Of a stretch of DNA of 64,000 nucleotides, positions 1 to 8,680 are shown one piece after another. The position numbers and the translations under genes are program-made. Source of the DNA: Rhodovulum marinum. Lineage in GTDB: Bacteria > Pseudomonadota > Alphaproteobacteria > Rhodobacterales > Rhodobacteraceae. The DNA is taken from positions 550,474 through 614,473 of the forward strand of contig NZ_SLXP01000001.1 of NCBI RefSeq assembly GCF_004343075.1, read 5' to 3'. The notes below the pieces were generated by a model. The model saw nothing but the letters and a program-made list of their open reading frames with translations, was not told where the DNA came from and ran no database searches. How positions within the stretch are numbered: the first letter of the stretch is position 1; every line of letters begins with the position of its first letter.

Positions 1-917
1 CGCAGCGGGTTGGGGCGGTCTTCGGCCAGAAGCAGCGGCGCGTCAAGATCCGTGACCGCCGCGCCCTGCGCGACCAGCACCGCGGGCGCCATGGCCAGAC
101 TCGATCCCACCATGCAGCCCACCATGATGCCGAACCCCTGGGCTTTCGCCGCCTTTTTCAACGCCAGCGCTTCGGTCAGCCCGCCGGTCTTGTCCAGCTT
201 TATGTTGACCATGTCATACTTGCCCTTGAGCGCGGGCAGCGAGGCGCGGTCGTGACAGGATTCGTCCGCGCAGACCGGCAGGGGGCGTTCGATCTCGGCC
301 AGCATGTCGTCGGCATCGGCCGGCAGCGGCTGTTCGACCAGGTCCACCCCGAGACGGACCAGGTGGGGGGCAAGCTCGGCATAAATCTCGGCGGTCCAGC
401 CCTCGTTTGCATCGACGATCAACCGGGATTTCGGCGCCCCCTCGCGCACTGCCTCCAGCCGCGGCATGTCGTCGGGCGTCCCCAGCTTGATCTTGAGCAG
501 CGGGCGATGGGCGTGTTTCGCCGCCGCCGCGCGCATGTTCTCGGGCGTGTCCAGCGACAGCGTGTATGCGGTGACCACGGGCTTGGGCTTGGGCAAACCG
601 GCCAATTGCCAAACCCGCCTGTCCGCCCGCTTGGCCGCAAGATCCCACAGCGCGCAATCGACGGCGTTGCGCGCTGCCCCCGCGGGCAAAAGCGCCTGCA
701 GGTCCGCGCGGGATACCTTGTCCGGCAAGCCCTCGATCTGGGCGGTGACGCTCTCGACCGTTTCGCCGTAGCGGGCGTAGGGCACGCATTCGCCCCAGCA
801 GGCCGCGCCGTTGGCCATGAGTCGCACGGTCAGCACCCGCGCCTCGGTGCGCGAGCCGCGGGAAATGGTGAATGCCTCTTTCAGGCGAAAACTTTCGGGG
901 GTGACGGTGATTTCCAT
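1..917 (-). CDS. dgcA: DgcA, N-acetyl-D-glutamate racemase (dipeptide epimerase-like), 3' end beyond window
   Basis: Enolase-superfamily protein of the dipeptide epimerase type. About 305 codons are visible and the C-terminus lies beyond the left edge. The start is the ATG at 917 (MEITVTPESFRLKEAF). Superfamily residues are visible in order: KIKLG, then IVDAN, VEQPL, CADES and NIKLDKTGG, that is the catalytic lysines and three metal-binding acidic residues. It starts 9 nt after the dgcN stop. In marine proteobacteria DgcN acetylates D-glutamate and DgcA racemises N-acetyl-D-glutamate to the L form. The specific role is inferred from this pairing; sequence alone would also allow an L-Ala-D/L-Glu epimerase. 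Confidence 0.88.
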   Translation of the reverse strand, partial: MEITVTPESFRLKEAFTISRGSRTEARVLTVRLMANGAACWGECVPYARYGETVESVTAQIEGLPDKVSRADLQALLPAGAARNAVDCALWDLAAKRADRRVWQLAGLPKPKPVVTAYTLSLDTPENMRAAAAKHAHRPLLKIKLGTPDDMPRLEAVREGAPKSRLIVDANEGWTAEIYAELAPHLVRLGVDLVEQPLPADADDMLAEIERPLPVCADESCHDRASLPALKGKYDMVNIKLDKTGGLTEALALKKAAKAQGFGIMVGCMVGSSLAMAPAVLVAQGAAVTDLDAPLLLAEDRPNPL

Positions 918-926
918 GACGCCAGA

Positions 927-1928
927 CTAGACCGCCGCCAGCGCATCCACCAGACGTCCCGCGCCCTGCCGGAACGGGTCGACCGTCGGCAGCCCCATCC
1001 GTGCCTCGATCTCGGCAAGACAGGCCATCGCCGCGTCCTCGTCCATCGCCGCGGTGTTCACTGAAACGCCGACCACCTGAACATCCGGGTTCGCCACGCG
1101 GGCGACCGTCAGCGACAGGTCGCGCAGCGCCTCCAGCGAAGGCAGCGCGTAGTCGGGCAGACCCCGCATGTGCGGCCGCGTCGGTTCGTGGGACAGGATC
1201 AGCGCATCCGGTTGCCCGCCATGAATCAGCGCCAGGGTCACGCCGGAATAGGAAACGTGGAACAGGCTGCCCTGCCCCTCGATCAGGTCCCAGTGGTCGG
1301 GGTCGTTGTCGGGCGTCAGCCATTCGACCGCGCCGGCCATGAAATCGGCGACCACCGCGTCCAGCGGCACGCCGTCGCCGGTGATCAGGATCCCGGTCTG
1401 CCCGGTGGGGCGGAACGTGGCCTTCATGCCACGCGCCTGCATCTCGCGATCCATCGCAAGCGCGGTATACATCTTGCCGACCGAACAATCGGTCCCCACG
1501 GCGAGACAGCGCTTGCCGGTCCGCCGCTTGCCGTTGGCGATGGGATACTTCACCTCGGGGACGCGCACATCGTGCAGGGCCCGGCCCGTCGCTTCGGCCA
1601 CCGCCACCAGGTCGGGTTCGTCGCGCAAGAGGTTGTGCAAACCGCTGGCCAGGTCGAACCCCTCTTCCAGCGCGTTCACCAGCACCTTTTTCCACGCCGG
1701 GCTGATGACACCGCCACGGTTGGCCACCCCGATCACCAGGGTTTTCGCCCCCGCCGCCCTCGCCTCTTCCAATGTCATGTCGGGCAGACGCAGATCCGCC
1801 TTGCAGCCCTCCATGCGGAACTGGCCCAGCGCATTCTCGGGGCGCCAGTCCTTGATGCCTTGGGCCACCTTCGCGGCCAGCGGGTCGGGCGCATCGCCCA
1901 GGAACAGCAGATAGGGGGTTTCGATCAT
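927..1928 (-). CDS. dgcN: DgcN, D-glutamate N-acetyltransferase (DUF1611 family)
   Basis: 333-residue DUF1611 protein. The ATG at 1928 (MIETPYLLFLGD) is chosen because the frame further upstream has no family-like sequence; GAGGA lies about 10 nt before it. A P-loop-like segment GTDCSVGKMYTALAM sits mid-protein. The family includes DgcN, which acetylates D-glutamate in the DgcN-DgcA route. It is the first gene of a minus-strand pair with dgcA, divergent from mcl1, so the 294-bp spacer should carry its promoter. A regulator such as DgcR and transporters may lie left of the window. The function rests on family and neighbour. Confidence 0.88.
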   Translation of the reverse strand: MIETPYLLFLGDAPDPLAAKVAQGIKDWRPENALGQFRMEGCKADLRLPDMTLEEARAAGAKTLVIGVANRGGVISPAWKKVLVNALEEGFDLASGLHNLLRDEPDLVAVAEATGRALHDVRVPEVKYPIANGKRRTGKRCLAVGTDCSVGKMYTALAMDREMQARGMKATFRPTGQTGILITGDGVPLDAVVADFMAGAVEWLTPDNDPDHWDLIEGQGSLFHVSYSGVTLALIHGGQPDALILSHEPTRPHMRGLPDYALPSLEALRDLSLTVARVANPDVQVVGVSVNTAAMDEDAAMACLAEIEARMGLPTVDPFRQGAGRLVDALAAV

Positions 1929-2222
1929 CGCGGCGCATCCTCGATTTGTTGAGCCAGAGCCTAGCGTCGGGCCTGGGGATGTCCTGCCGATCTTGGCGGA
2001 CAGCGCATGCGCAGCGTGAATAATCTTCGTCTTTGTCTCATAATTAAGTGAATTTATTGCACCAAATCGGACTGTAACGTTGAAAGCATCGCGCGGCACA
2101 GCGTATCTCGGACGAATCACGGCTTCTGTTGCTGCGCTGCGGCGAAATCACTTGCCGCCGGACGCGCAAGATTCTATCCCCAAGGCCGATCCATCGGACA
2201 CATCCTTTCAAGGAGACCGCCC
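1929..2222. promoter_or_regulatory. Divergent dgcN / mcl1 control region
   Basis: Non-coding spacer between divergent genes. The segment 2018-2070 is clearly AT-richer than its surroundings. A 10-bp palindrome GCGCATGCGC lies at 2003-2012. Toward mcl1 a possible weak sigma-70 pair is TTGAAA (2080-2085) with TATCTC (2104-2109), 18 nt apart. AGGAGA at 2211-2216 is the mcl1 ribosome binding site. The promoter call is by eye and tentative. I did not find a TTTGCAAA-like palindrome. Confidence 0.35.
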
Positions 2223-3182
2223 ATGAGCTTTCGCATCCAGCCCACCCCCGTCGCCCGACCGAACCGCTGCCAGCTGTTCGGCCCGGGGTCGCGCCCGCAG
2301 ATCTTCGAAAAGATGGCCGCCAGCGCGGCGGACGTGATCAACCTCGACCTCGAGGATTCGGTCGCCCCCGACGACAAGGCGCAGGCCCGCAAGAACGTGA
2401 TCGAGGCGATCGGCGGTATCGACTGGGGCAACAAGACCCTCAGCGTGCGGATCAACGGGCTTGATTCGGGCTTCTGGTATCGCGACGTGGTCGACCTGCT
2501 GGAACAGGCGTCCGAGCGGCTGGACCAGATCATGATCCCCAAGGTCGGCTGTGCGGCCGACATCTATGCCGTGGACGCGCTGGTCAGTTCCATCGAACAG
2601 GCGATGGGGCGGAAGAAGCGGCTGGGCTTCGAGGTCATCATCGAATCGGCGGCCGGCATCAGCCATGTCGAAGAGATCGCCGCGGCCTCGCCCCGGCTTC
2701 AGGCAATGTCGCTGGGCGCGGCCGATTTCGCGGCCTCGATGGGGATGCAGACCACCGGCATCGGCGGCACGCAGGAAAACTACTACATGCACCGCGAGGG
2801 CGCGAAATACTGGTCGGACCCGTGGCACTGGGCGCAGGCTGCCATCGTCGCCGCCTGCCGCACCCATGGCGTGCTGCCCGTGGACGGGCCGTTCGGCGAT
2901 TTCTCGGATGACGAGGGCTTCTATGCGCAGGCGCGCCGCTCGGCCACGCTGGGCATGGTGGGCAAATGGGCGATCCACCCGAAACAGGTGGCGCTGGCCA
3001 ACGAGGTGTTCACCCCCTCCGAAGAGGCCGTGACCGAGGCGCGCGAGATCCTGGCCGCGATGGAAAAGGCCAAGTCCGAGGGTGCGGGCGCGACCGTCTA
3101 CAAGGGGCGCCTTGTGGACATCGCCTCGATCAAGCAGGCCGAGGTGATCGTGAAACAGGCCGAGATGATCGCCGCGCAGTGA
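2223..3182 (+). CDS. mcl1: L-malyl-CoA / beta-methylmalyl-CoA lyase
   Basis: 319-residue HpcH/HpaI aldolase/citrate lyase family protein, close to the usual length of Mcl1. It reversibly cleaves L-malyl-CoA to glyoxylate and acetyl-CoA, and beta-methylmalyl-CoA to glyoxylate and propionyl-CoA, in the ethylmalonyl-CoA pathway. Visible family features are the N-terminal RSxL-like substitute RPNRCQLFGPGSRPQ, the metal-site segment DVINLDLEDSVAPDDK, FEVIIESAAG, and the C-terminal MVGKWAIHPKQV. AGGAGA 7 nt before the ATG fixes the start. It is monocistronic, with its own terminator at 3211. A separate malyl-CoA thioesterase (Mcl2) would have a different C-terminus. Confidence 0.93.
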   Translation: MSFRIQPTPVARPNRCQLFGPGSRPQIFEKMAASAADVINLDLEDSVAPDDKAQARKNVIEAIGGIDWGNKTLSVRINGLDSGFWYRDVVDLLEQASERLDQIMIPKVGCAADIYAVDALVSSIEQAMGRKKRLGFEVIIESAAGISHVEEIAAASPRLQAMSLGAADFAASMGMQTTGIGGTQENYYMHREGAKYWSDPWHWAQAAIVAACRTHGVLPVDGPFGDFSDDEGFYAQARRSATLGMVGKWAIHPKQVALANEVFTPSEEAVTEAREILAAMEKAKSEGAGATVYKGRLVDIASIKQAEVIVKQAEMIAAQ

Positions 3183-3210
3183 TGCGCGACCGGAACGCGA
3201 ACCCAAGAAA

Positions 3211-3240
3211 CGGGGCCCCGGCGGGCCCCGTTTTCATTTC
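3211..3240 (+). terminator. Rho-independent terminator of mcl1
   Basis: Perfect 8-bp GC stem, CGGGGCCC (3211-3218) pairing with GGGCCCCG (3223-3230), a CGGC loop, then TTTTCATTTC. It begins 29 nt after the mcl1 stop codon. Confidence 0.9.
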
Positions 3241-3408
3241 GGCGGGCGCGCACGGAACGTCCATTCCCCCGCGATGACCGTCGGGCCGACAGCATTCCTA
3301 ACTGGGCCACGCTTGGTCGCGCCCCGTGCGCTCACGCCCCGATCTGCTATTGTCCCGCGCGATTCACAGCGGGTCGGACCGCGGCCCAACAGGGAAAGAG
3401 AGACGATC

Positions 3409-4491
3409 ATGGCCGAGCAGAACAGCATCCGAACGACCGCCGGGCGCGGGCGGCTTTTCGACAGCGTGCTGGACACGATCGGGGACACGCCCGCGATCCG
3501 GATCAACAACCTCGGGCCGAAGGATGTGACGATCTACGTCAAGGCCGAGGCGTTCAACCCCGGCGCCTCGGTCAAGGACCGTCTGGCGGTGAACATCATC
3601 GAGGCGGCGGAACGCGAGGGACGGCTGAAACCCGGCCAGACCGTGGTCGAGGCGACGAGCGGAAACACCGGCATCGGGCTGGCCATGGTCTGCGCGCAGA
3701 AAGGCTATCCGCTGGTGATCACCATGGCCGAGAGCTTCTCGGTCGAACGGCGCAAGCTGATGCGGATGCTGGGCGCCAAGGTCGTCCTGACACCCAAGGC
3801 GGACAAGGCGATGGGCATGGTGAAGAAGGCGCAGGAACTGGCCGCCGCGAACGGCTGGTTCCTGGCCCACCAGTTCGAGACCACGGCCAATGCCGACATC
3901 CACGAGGCAACGACCGCGCGGGAAATCCTTTCCGATTTCGACGGGCAGCGGCTGGACTACGTCGTGACGGGCTATGGCACGGGCGGCACGGTGACCGGCA
4001 TCGGCCGGGTGCTGCGCAAGGAACGGCCCGAGACGAAGATCGTCCTGAGCGAACCGGTCAATGCCCAGCTCATTGCCTCGGGCCATGCCCAGAAACGCAA
4101 CGCTCAAGGCGAGCCCGACGAAAGCCATCCCGCCTTCGAGCCGCACCCGATCCAGGGCTGGACCCCGGACTTCATCCCGCTGGTGCTGCAGGAAACGCTG
4201 GACAAGGGCTATTACGACGAGCTTATCCCTGTGGCTGGCCCGGACGGCATCCGGTGGGCACGGGAATTGGCGCGTAGGGAAGGCATCCTGACCGGTGTTT
4301 CAGGCGGATCCAGCTTTGCCGTGGCGGTGCAGGTCGCGGAACGGGCCGAGCCGGGATCGGTGATCCTGTGCATGCTGCCCGACACCGGCGAACGGTATCT
4401 TTCGACCCCGCTGTTCGACGGCGTCCCCGAAGAGATGGACGACGAGGAACGGGCGATCTCGGCCTCTACCCCGGGGTATCGGCTGGGCTAG
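3409..4491 (+). CDS. cysK: Cysteine synthase A (O-acetylserine sulfhydrylase)
   Basis: 360-residue fold-type II PLP enzyme that makes L-cysteine from O-acetylserine and sulfide in the cytoplasm. The PLP lysine is K56 in NPGASVKDR; the substrate loop TSGNTG is at 83-88 and the PLP-phosphate loop [10 protein letters not shown] at about 188-197. It is longer than E. coli CysK because of an insert near residues 218-250 ([15 protein letters not shown]) and a C-terminal tail. The ATG at 3409 follows GGAAAGAGAG; the frame is open further upstream but without family similarity. A cystathionine beta-synthase-like activity cannot be excluded. Confidence 0.93.
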   Translation: MAEQNSIRTTAGRGRLFDSVLDTIGDTPAIRINNLGPKDVTIYVKAEAFNPGASVKDRLAVNIIEAAEREGRLKPGQTVVEATSGNTGIGLAMVCAQKGYPLVITMAESFSVERRKLMRMLGAKVVLTPKADKAMGMVKKAQELAAANGWFLAHQFETTANADIHEATTAREILSDFDGQRLDYVVTGYGTGGTVTGIGRVLRKERPETKIVLSEPVNAQLIASGHAQKRNAQGEPDESHPAFEPHPIQGWTPDFIPLVLQETLDKGYYDELIPVAGPDGIRWARELARREGILTGVSGGSSFAVAVQVAERAEPGSVILCMLPDTGERYLSTPLFDGVPEEMDDEERAISASTPGYRLG

Positions 4492-4631
4492 GACAGCGCC
4501 CACCCTGCGCCATTCCGCCCCGGCCAAGGTGCCGGGGCCTGCGGCGGCGAGGACAGGCCCGCCCCCGCCGGCGCCGTTGCAAATCGCGCAGGCGGGCGTC
4601 ATATACGCGCCCAGCAGCAAGGAGCCCGGGA

Positions 4632-5591
4632 ATGAACTATCTCGAATTCGAAAAGCCGCTGGCCGAGATCGAGGGCAAGGCCGAAGAACTCCGGGCGATG
4701 GCCCGGGCCAACCCCGAGATGGACGTCGAACAAGAGGCCGCCGCGCTGGACCGCAAGGCGGCGGCGATGCTGCAGGAACTTTACAAGACCCTGACGCCCT
4801 GGCGGAAATGCCAGGTCGCCCGCCACCCCGACCGGCCCCATTGCAAGGACTACATCGAGGCGCTGTTCACCGAATACACGCCGTTGGCCGGCGACCGGAA
4901 CTTTGCCGAGGACGAAGCGGTGATGGGCGGCCTGGCGCGGTTCGACGACCAGCCGGTGGTGGTGATCGGCCACGAAAAGGGCTTCGACACCAAGACCCGG
5001 CTGGAACGGAATTTCGGCATGGCCCGCCCCGAGGGCTATCGCAAGGCGGTGCGCCTGATGGACATGGCCGACCGTTTCGGGCTGCCGGTGATCACCCTGG
5101 TCGACACGCCCGGCGCCTATCCCGGCAAGGGGGCCGAACAGCGCGGGCAAAGCGAGGCGATCGCCCGATCGACCGAGAAATGCCTGCAGATCGGCGTGCC
5201 CCTGCTCAGTGTCATCATCGGAGAGGGCGGATCGGGCGGCGCGGTGGCCTTCGCCACGGCGAACCGCATCGCGATGCTGGAACACTCGGTCTACTCGGTG
5301 ATCTCGCCCGAGGGCTGTGCCTCGATCCTGTGGAAGGATGCCGAGAAGATGCGCGAGGCGGCCGAGGCATTGCGGCTGACCGCGCAGGACCTGCTGAAAC
5401 TGGGCGTGATCGACCGGATCATCGCCGAACCCCTGGGCGGCGCCCAGCGGGGGCGCGACGAAACCATCGAGGCGGTGGGCCGAAATCTTCGCGTGATGCT
5501 GAAGGAACTGTCGGCCAAGGACCGCGCCGTACTCATTGCCGAGCGGCGGCGGAAATTCCTCGAAATGGGGTCCAAGGGCCTGGCCGCCTGA
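4632..5591 (+). CDS. accA: Acetyl-CoA carboxylase, carboxyltransferase alpha subunit
   Basis: 319 residues, standard length. With AccD it transfers carboxyl from carboxybiotin-BCCP to acetyl-CoA, forming malonyl-CoA for fatty acid synthesis. Diagnostic stretches are the N-terminal [18 protein letters not shown], then [21 protein letters not shown], the oxyanion region [20 protein letters not shown] and GEGGSGGA. The ATG at 4632 follows AGCAAGGAGCCCGGGA, with AGGAG correctly spaced. It lies 140 nt downstream of cysK on the same strand and may have its own promoter. Its partner accD is not in the window. Confidence 0.97.
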   Translation: MNYLEFEKPLAEIEGKAEELRAMARANPEMDVEQEAAALDRKAAAMLQELYKTLTPWRKCQVARHPDRPHCKDYIEALFTEYTPLAGDRNFAEDEAVMGGLARFDDQPVVVIGHEKGFDTKTRLERNFGMARPEGYRKAVRLMDMADRFGLPVITLVDTPGAYPGKGAEQRGQSEAIARSTEKCLQIGVPLLSVIIGEGGSGGAVAFATANRIAMLEHSVYSVISPEGCASILWKDAEKMREAAEALRLTAQDLLKLGVIDRIIAEPLGGAQRGRDETIEAVGRNLRVMLKELSAKDRAVLIAERRRKFLEMGSKGLAA

Positions 5592-5726
5592 GGCCCCCCC
5601 GGCCGCCCACGGCCGGCCGTTGCCATATTGTGGACACAGTATTGCCGGCATTTCGCCCCAAGGCACCTTGCAGGCGGTGCCGGCATCCGTGTTTCATGGG
5701 GCCGGGTTTTGGGGGTTGTTTTTGCG

Positions 5727-6158
5727 ATGCAGAATTACGAGTTCACTGCGATTCCGGCACCGGCACGCGTTGGCCGTTTCGGCGGGCTGACAAGCGATGA
5801 GGCCTTTTCCGCCGCGTTGACCGAAATCATGAACGAGATGGGCGCGGGCGGCTGGGATTTCGTCGGCGCCGAAATCATGTCCAGCCGGGTGGGCCGCTGG
5901 CCGTTCGCCCGGACGCGTGCCCGCGAGGTGCTGGTGTTCCGGCGCAGCCGCGGTCCCGAACGCGACCTGATGCGCCAGATGCAACAGATGATGCTGCAGC
6001 TTCAGCACCATCAGTCACTGGCACGGCTTGAAAGCGAACCGGTCGAGGTCACGGTGCGGCCGCGCCGCGTGCCGAAATCCGACACGCCGCGCCCGGTGCG
6101 CAAGCTGCGGCCGCGCTTGGACATCCCGACCGCGGCACACGCCACCGCCGCCGAGTAA
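5727..6158 (+). CDS. DUF4177 domain protein
   Basis: 143-residue cytoplasmic protein with no signal peptide. Residues 1-70 (MQNYEFTAIPAP ... NEMGAGGWDFVGAEIM ... REVLVFRR) match the small DUF4177 fold, of unknown function. The rest is a Met/Gln-rich helical segment (MRQMQQMMLQLQHHQ) followed by a basic, proline-rich tail. GGGGG lies at about 5711-5715, but the ribosome binding site is weak. The start is chosen because the DUF4177 signature begins there. It follows accA and converges with plsC. Confidence 0.75.
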   Translation: MQNYEFTAIPAPARVGRFGGLTSDEAFSAALTEIMNEMGAGGWDFVGAEIMSSRVGRWPFARTRAREVLVFRRSRGPERDLMRQMQQMMLQLQHHQSLARLESEPVEVTVRPRRVPKSDTPRPVRKLRPRLDIPTAAHATAAE

Positions 6159-6204
6159 CGGCCAGAGCGCATTGCGCGGCGCGGCCTGGTGCCGGGCTGC
6201 GCGC

Positions 6205-6939
6205 TTAGTCCCGCTTGTGGAACCCAGCCTCGGCCATCAACCGGTTCGAGGCGCCTTCGACGACCTGTTCCAACTCACCCATGAAGGCGCCCAGGGGTTT
6301 ACCCGCCGGGATTGTCGGCAGGAATTCGACCACCGCTAGCCCCGGCTTTCGGTAGATGCCGGTGCGCGGCCAGAACACGCCCACATTGGTTGCCGCCGGC
6401 ACACAATCATGGCCGAACTGCTGGTAAAGCACCCCTGCACCCACCTTGTAGGGACGGGTCGCGCCGGGCGCGACACGCGTGCCCTGGGGATAGATGATCA
6501 GTTGGCCCGGCTCCTGCCTGCCATTCGCCACCCCGTCGACCATCGCCGCGATGGCTTGGCCGCGCTTGCCCCGGTCCACCGGCACGCAGCCGATCCGCAT
6601 CGCGTACCACCCCAGGATCGGCGCCCATTTCAGCGACTTCTTCATGATGAACCGCGGCCGCGGCACGACGCTGACAAGGATGATGATATCGAAGAACGAC
6701 TGGTGCTTGGAGGCGATCAGCACCTCGCCCGAGGGCGGCTCTCCGCGCACCTCGGAGCGCAGCCCCACCATCCAGCGCGCGGTCCAGCGGACCCAGCGGG
6801 CGTAGTGGTGGACGGCATGAAACGCCCAGGCCCTCGAGATCAGCGCCGGGATCGTGTAGATCAGGCCGAAGACCGGCATCGCCAGGTACATCTGCCCGAC
6901 GAATATCAACGATCGCAGGTATTGGACGATGTAACGCAT
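6205..6939 (-). CDS. plsC: 1-acyl-sn-glycerol-3-phosphate acyltransferase
   Basis: 244-residue membrane acyltransferase that converts lysophosphatidic acid to phosphatidic acid. An N-terminal hydrophobic segment at about residues 8-36 anchors it. The HX4D catalytic motif is KHQSFFD. Block III reads YPQGTR instead of the common PEGTR, a variant I recall from other alphaproteobacterial PlsC proteins. It starts 1 nt after the ftsX stop, so it is the third gene of ftsE-ftsX-plsC and probably coupled to it. Confidence 0.92.
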   Translation of the reverse strand: MRYIVQYLRSLIFVGQMYLAMPVFGLIYTIPALISRAWAFHAVHHYARWVRWTARWMVGLRSEVRGEPPSGEVLIASKHQSFFDIIILVSVVPRPRFIMKKSLKWAPILGWYAMRIGCVPVDRGKRGQAIAAMVDGVANGRQEPGQLIIYPQGTRVAPGATRPYKVGAGVLYQQFGHDCVPAATNVGVFWPRTGIYRKPGLAVVEFLPTIPAGKPLGAFMGELEQVVEGASNRLMAEAGFHKRD

Positions 6940-6940
6940 C

Positions 6941-7843
6941 TCACGTGATCCCTTTCAGCACGCGCATCGCCGTCAGCCGCGTGGCCCCAAAGGCCACGCC
7001 CGCAGCAATCAGAGGCAAAGCAAGCGGTAACAGCCAGTCCAGCCCGCGAAAGCCCAACCCGGTCAAGACACCCGGCCCGGCCCCATCCCCCGGCAGAACC
7101 GCAACCGCCACCATTCCCGCGGCGGTTCCGATCGCCGCGCCTTCCAACGCCCGGCGGGTGAACCGGCGCACGAAGGCGCGCGCGATGAATGTATCGCGCG
7201 CGCCCACCAGGCGCAGCACCTCGATCACCCGCGCATTGGCGGCGAGTGCTGCGTTGGCCGACAGCGCGATCATCGCCGCCATCGTCGCCCCGATCAGCCC
7301 GATCGACAGCCAGCCCAGCAGGCGCAGCCGCCCCGCCGCCTCGACCAGCGGCCGGCGCCAGCGGGTGTGATCGTCCAGCACCGCGCCCGGCGCCTCGCCG
7401 GACAGCCGCAGCCGCAGCGCCTCGGCATCCATGCCCTCGGCGGTTTCCGTGATTTCGACCAGGCGCGGCAACGGCAGGCTCTCGACCGGCAGGTCCGGGC
7501 CGAACCAGGGCGCAAGCAAGGCGCGCTGCTCGTCCTCGGGGATCAACCGGGCGCCGGCGATACCGGGCGTGGTCGCCAGCACCGCAAGCACGGCATCGGT
7601 CTGGGTTGCCATCTGCCCCTCGGGCGCCGAGATGCGCACCGTCGCGGTCCGCGCCAGCGCCTCGCCCCAGTGGTCGGCCAACCGCCCGGCGGCCAGCGAC
7701 AACGCCAGCGCGAAGACCGCAAGGAACGCCATGGCCGCCGCGGTGAACTGGGTCAGCCGCGCCGTGAACCCCGAAGGCGGCACGATACGATCCGCGCCCG
7801 GATCGCCCGCGAAGGCGTCCCCGAGGGCCGGCAGGCGCCTCAA
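6941..7843 (-). CDS. ftsX: Cell division protein FtsX (ABC transporter permease)
   Basis: 300-residue inner-membrane protein, shorter than E. coli FtsX. It has one N-terminal membrane segment (about 33-53), a periplasmic domain to about residue 165, then a C-terminal FtsX permease domain with three further segments and the conserved NARVIEVLRLVGARDTFI. FtsEX links divisome assembly to activation of cell-wall hydrolases; it does not transport. The start overlaps the ftsE stop by 4 nt, which supports both the ATG and translational coupling. FtsX diverges strongly in sequence, so gene context carries much of the identification. Confidence 0.9.
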   Translation of the reverse strand: MRRLPALGDAFAGDPGADRIVPPSGFTARLTQFTAAAMAFLAVFALALSLAAGRLADHWGEALARTATVRISAPEGQMATQTDAVLAVLATTPGIAGARLIPEDEQRALLAPWFGPDLPVESLPLPRLVEITETAEGMDAEALRLRLSGEAPGAVLDDHTRWRRPLVEAAGRLRLLGWLSIGLIGATMAAMIALSANAALAANARVIEVLRLVGARDTFIARAFVRRFTRRALEGAAIGTAAGMVAVAVLPGDGAGPGVLTGLGFRGLDWLLPLALPLIAAGVAFGATRLTAMRVLKGIT

Positions 7844-8517
7844 AGGTCCGCCCCCGCCAGCAGAAGTTGCCGACCCTTGATCCGCAGAACGCGCGCGGCG
7901 ACATGGGCCTTGGCCGCGCGGATCAGGTTCAGGTCATGTGTTGCCACCAGGATCGCCTTGCCCATTCGGTTCAGCTCGATCAGCAATTGCAGGATCCGCA
8001 GCGACATTTCCCAGTCGACATTGCCCGTGGGTTCGTCGGCCAGGATCACATCGGGGGCCATGATGACCGCGCGGGCCAGCGCGGCGCGCTGACGTTCGCC
8101 CCCCGACAGCTGCGGCGGCAACGACCCGGCCTGCGCCTCCAGCCCGACCCAGGCCATCAGTTCCTTCAGGTTCCCCGCTTCAGCCGCGACATCGCGACCG
8201 GCCGCCAGCAGCGGCAGGCTGATGTTTTCGGACAGCGGCAGATGGTCGAGGAACTGGCAATCCTGGTGCACCACTCCGATCCGGCGCCGGGTGCGCGCAA
8301 CCGCGTCGCGGTCCATGCCGCCAAGCTCTGCGCCAAATAGGCGCACACGGCCCCGGCTGGGCGTCAGTTCGGCATAGCACAGCTTCAGCAGGGTGGACTT
8401 GCCCGCCCCTGAAGGCCCGGTCAGGAAGTGGAACGACCCCGGTTCCAGCTTCAGCGAGATACCGGAGAGAAGCTCGCCGCCGCCATAGCTGTGGGACACG
8501 TCTTCCAGCTCGATCAC
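7840..8517 (-). CDS. ftsE: Cell division ATP-binding protein FtsE
   Basis: 225-residue ABC ATPase. Walker A GPSGAGKST is at residues 34-42, the signature is LSGGERQRAALARA, and Walker B is VILADEPT followed by GNVDWEMS. An H-loop is present in VATHDLNLI. It drives FtsX at the septum. It is first in the ftsE-ftsX-plsC set and divergent from the zinc-ribbon gene at 8681, so the 163-bp spacer must contain promoters for both. The Walker B continuation DEPTGNVD is typical of FtsE. Confidence 0.95.
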   Translation of the reverse strand: MIELEDVSHSYGGGELLSGISLKLEPGSFHFLTGPSGAGKSTLLKLCYAELTPSRGRVRLFGAELGGMDRDAVARTRRRIGVVHQDCQFLDHLPLSENISLPLLAAGRDVAAEAGNLKELMAWVGLEAQAGSLPPQLSGGERQRAALARAVIMAPDVILADEPTGNVDWEMSLRILQLLIELNRMGKAILVATHDLNLIRAAKAHVAARVLRIKGRQLLLAGADL

Positions 8518-8680
8518 AAGGCCGCTCCGCCGCTCAACCGGCTTCCGTATTGCCCGAGGCCCGGCCCGGTTTCAATCGGATGCGGCCTCAAAGGCTTTGA
8601 ATTTTCCACAGCCCTGATACAACATCGGCAAAACAACAGGCAGGGCCCGTGCCCGGAAACGGGTCGAGGCAGGGTGCGGA

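Noticed and set aside
214-1938. A 574-codon minus-strand frame across dgcN and dgcA
   Set aside because: It is an Arg/Gly/Pro-rich off-frame reading of two recognised genes in the neighbouring frame.
5592-5726. GGCCG/CGGCC palindromic bases after accA as a terminator
   Set aside because: Pairing is possible but no T-run follows, and GC palindromes are common by chance here.
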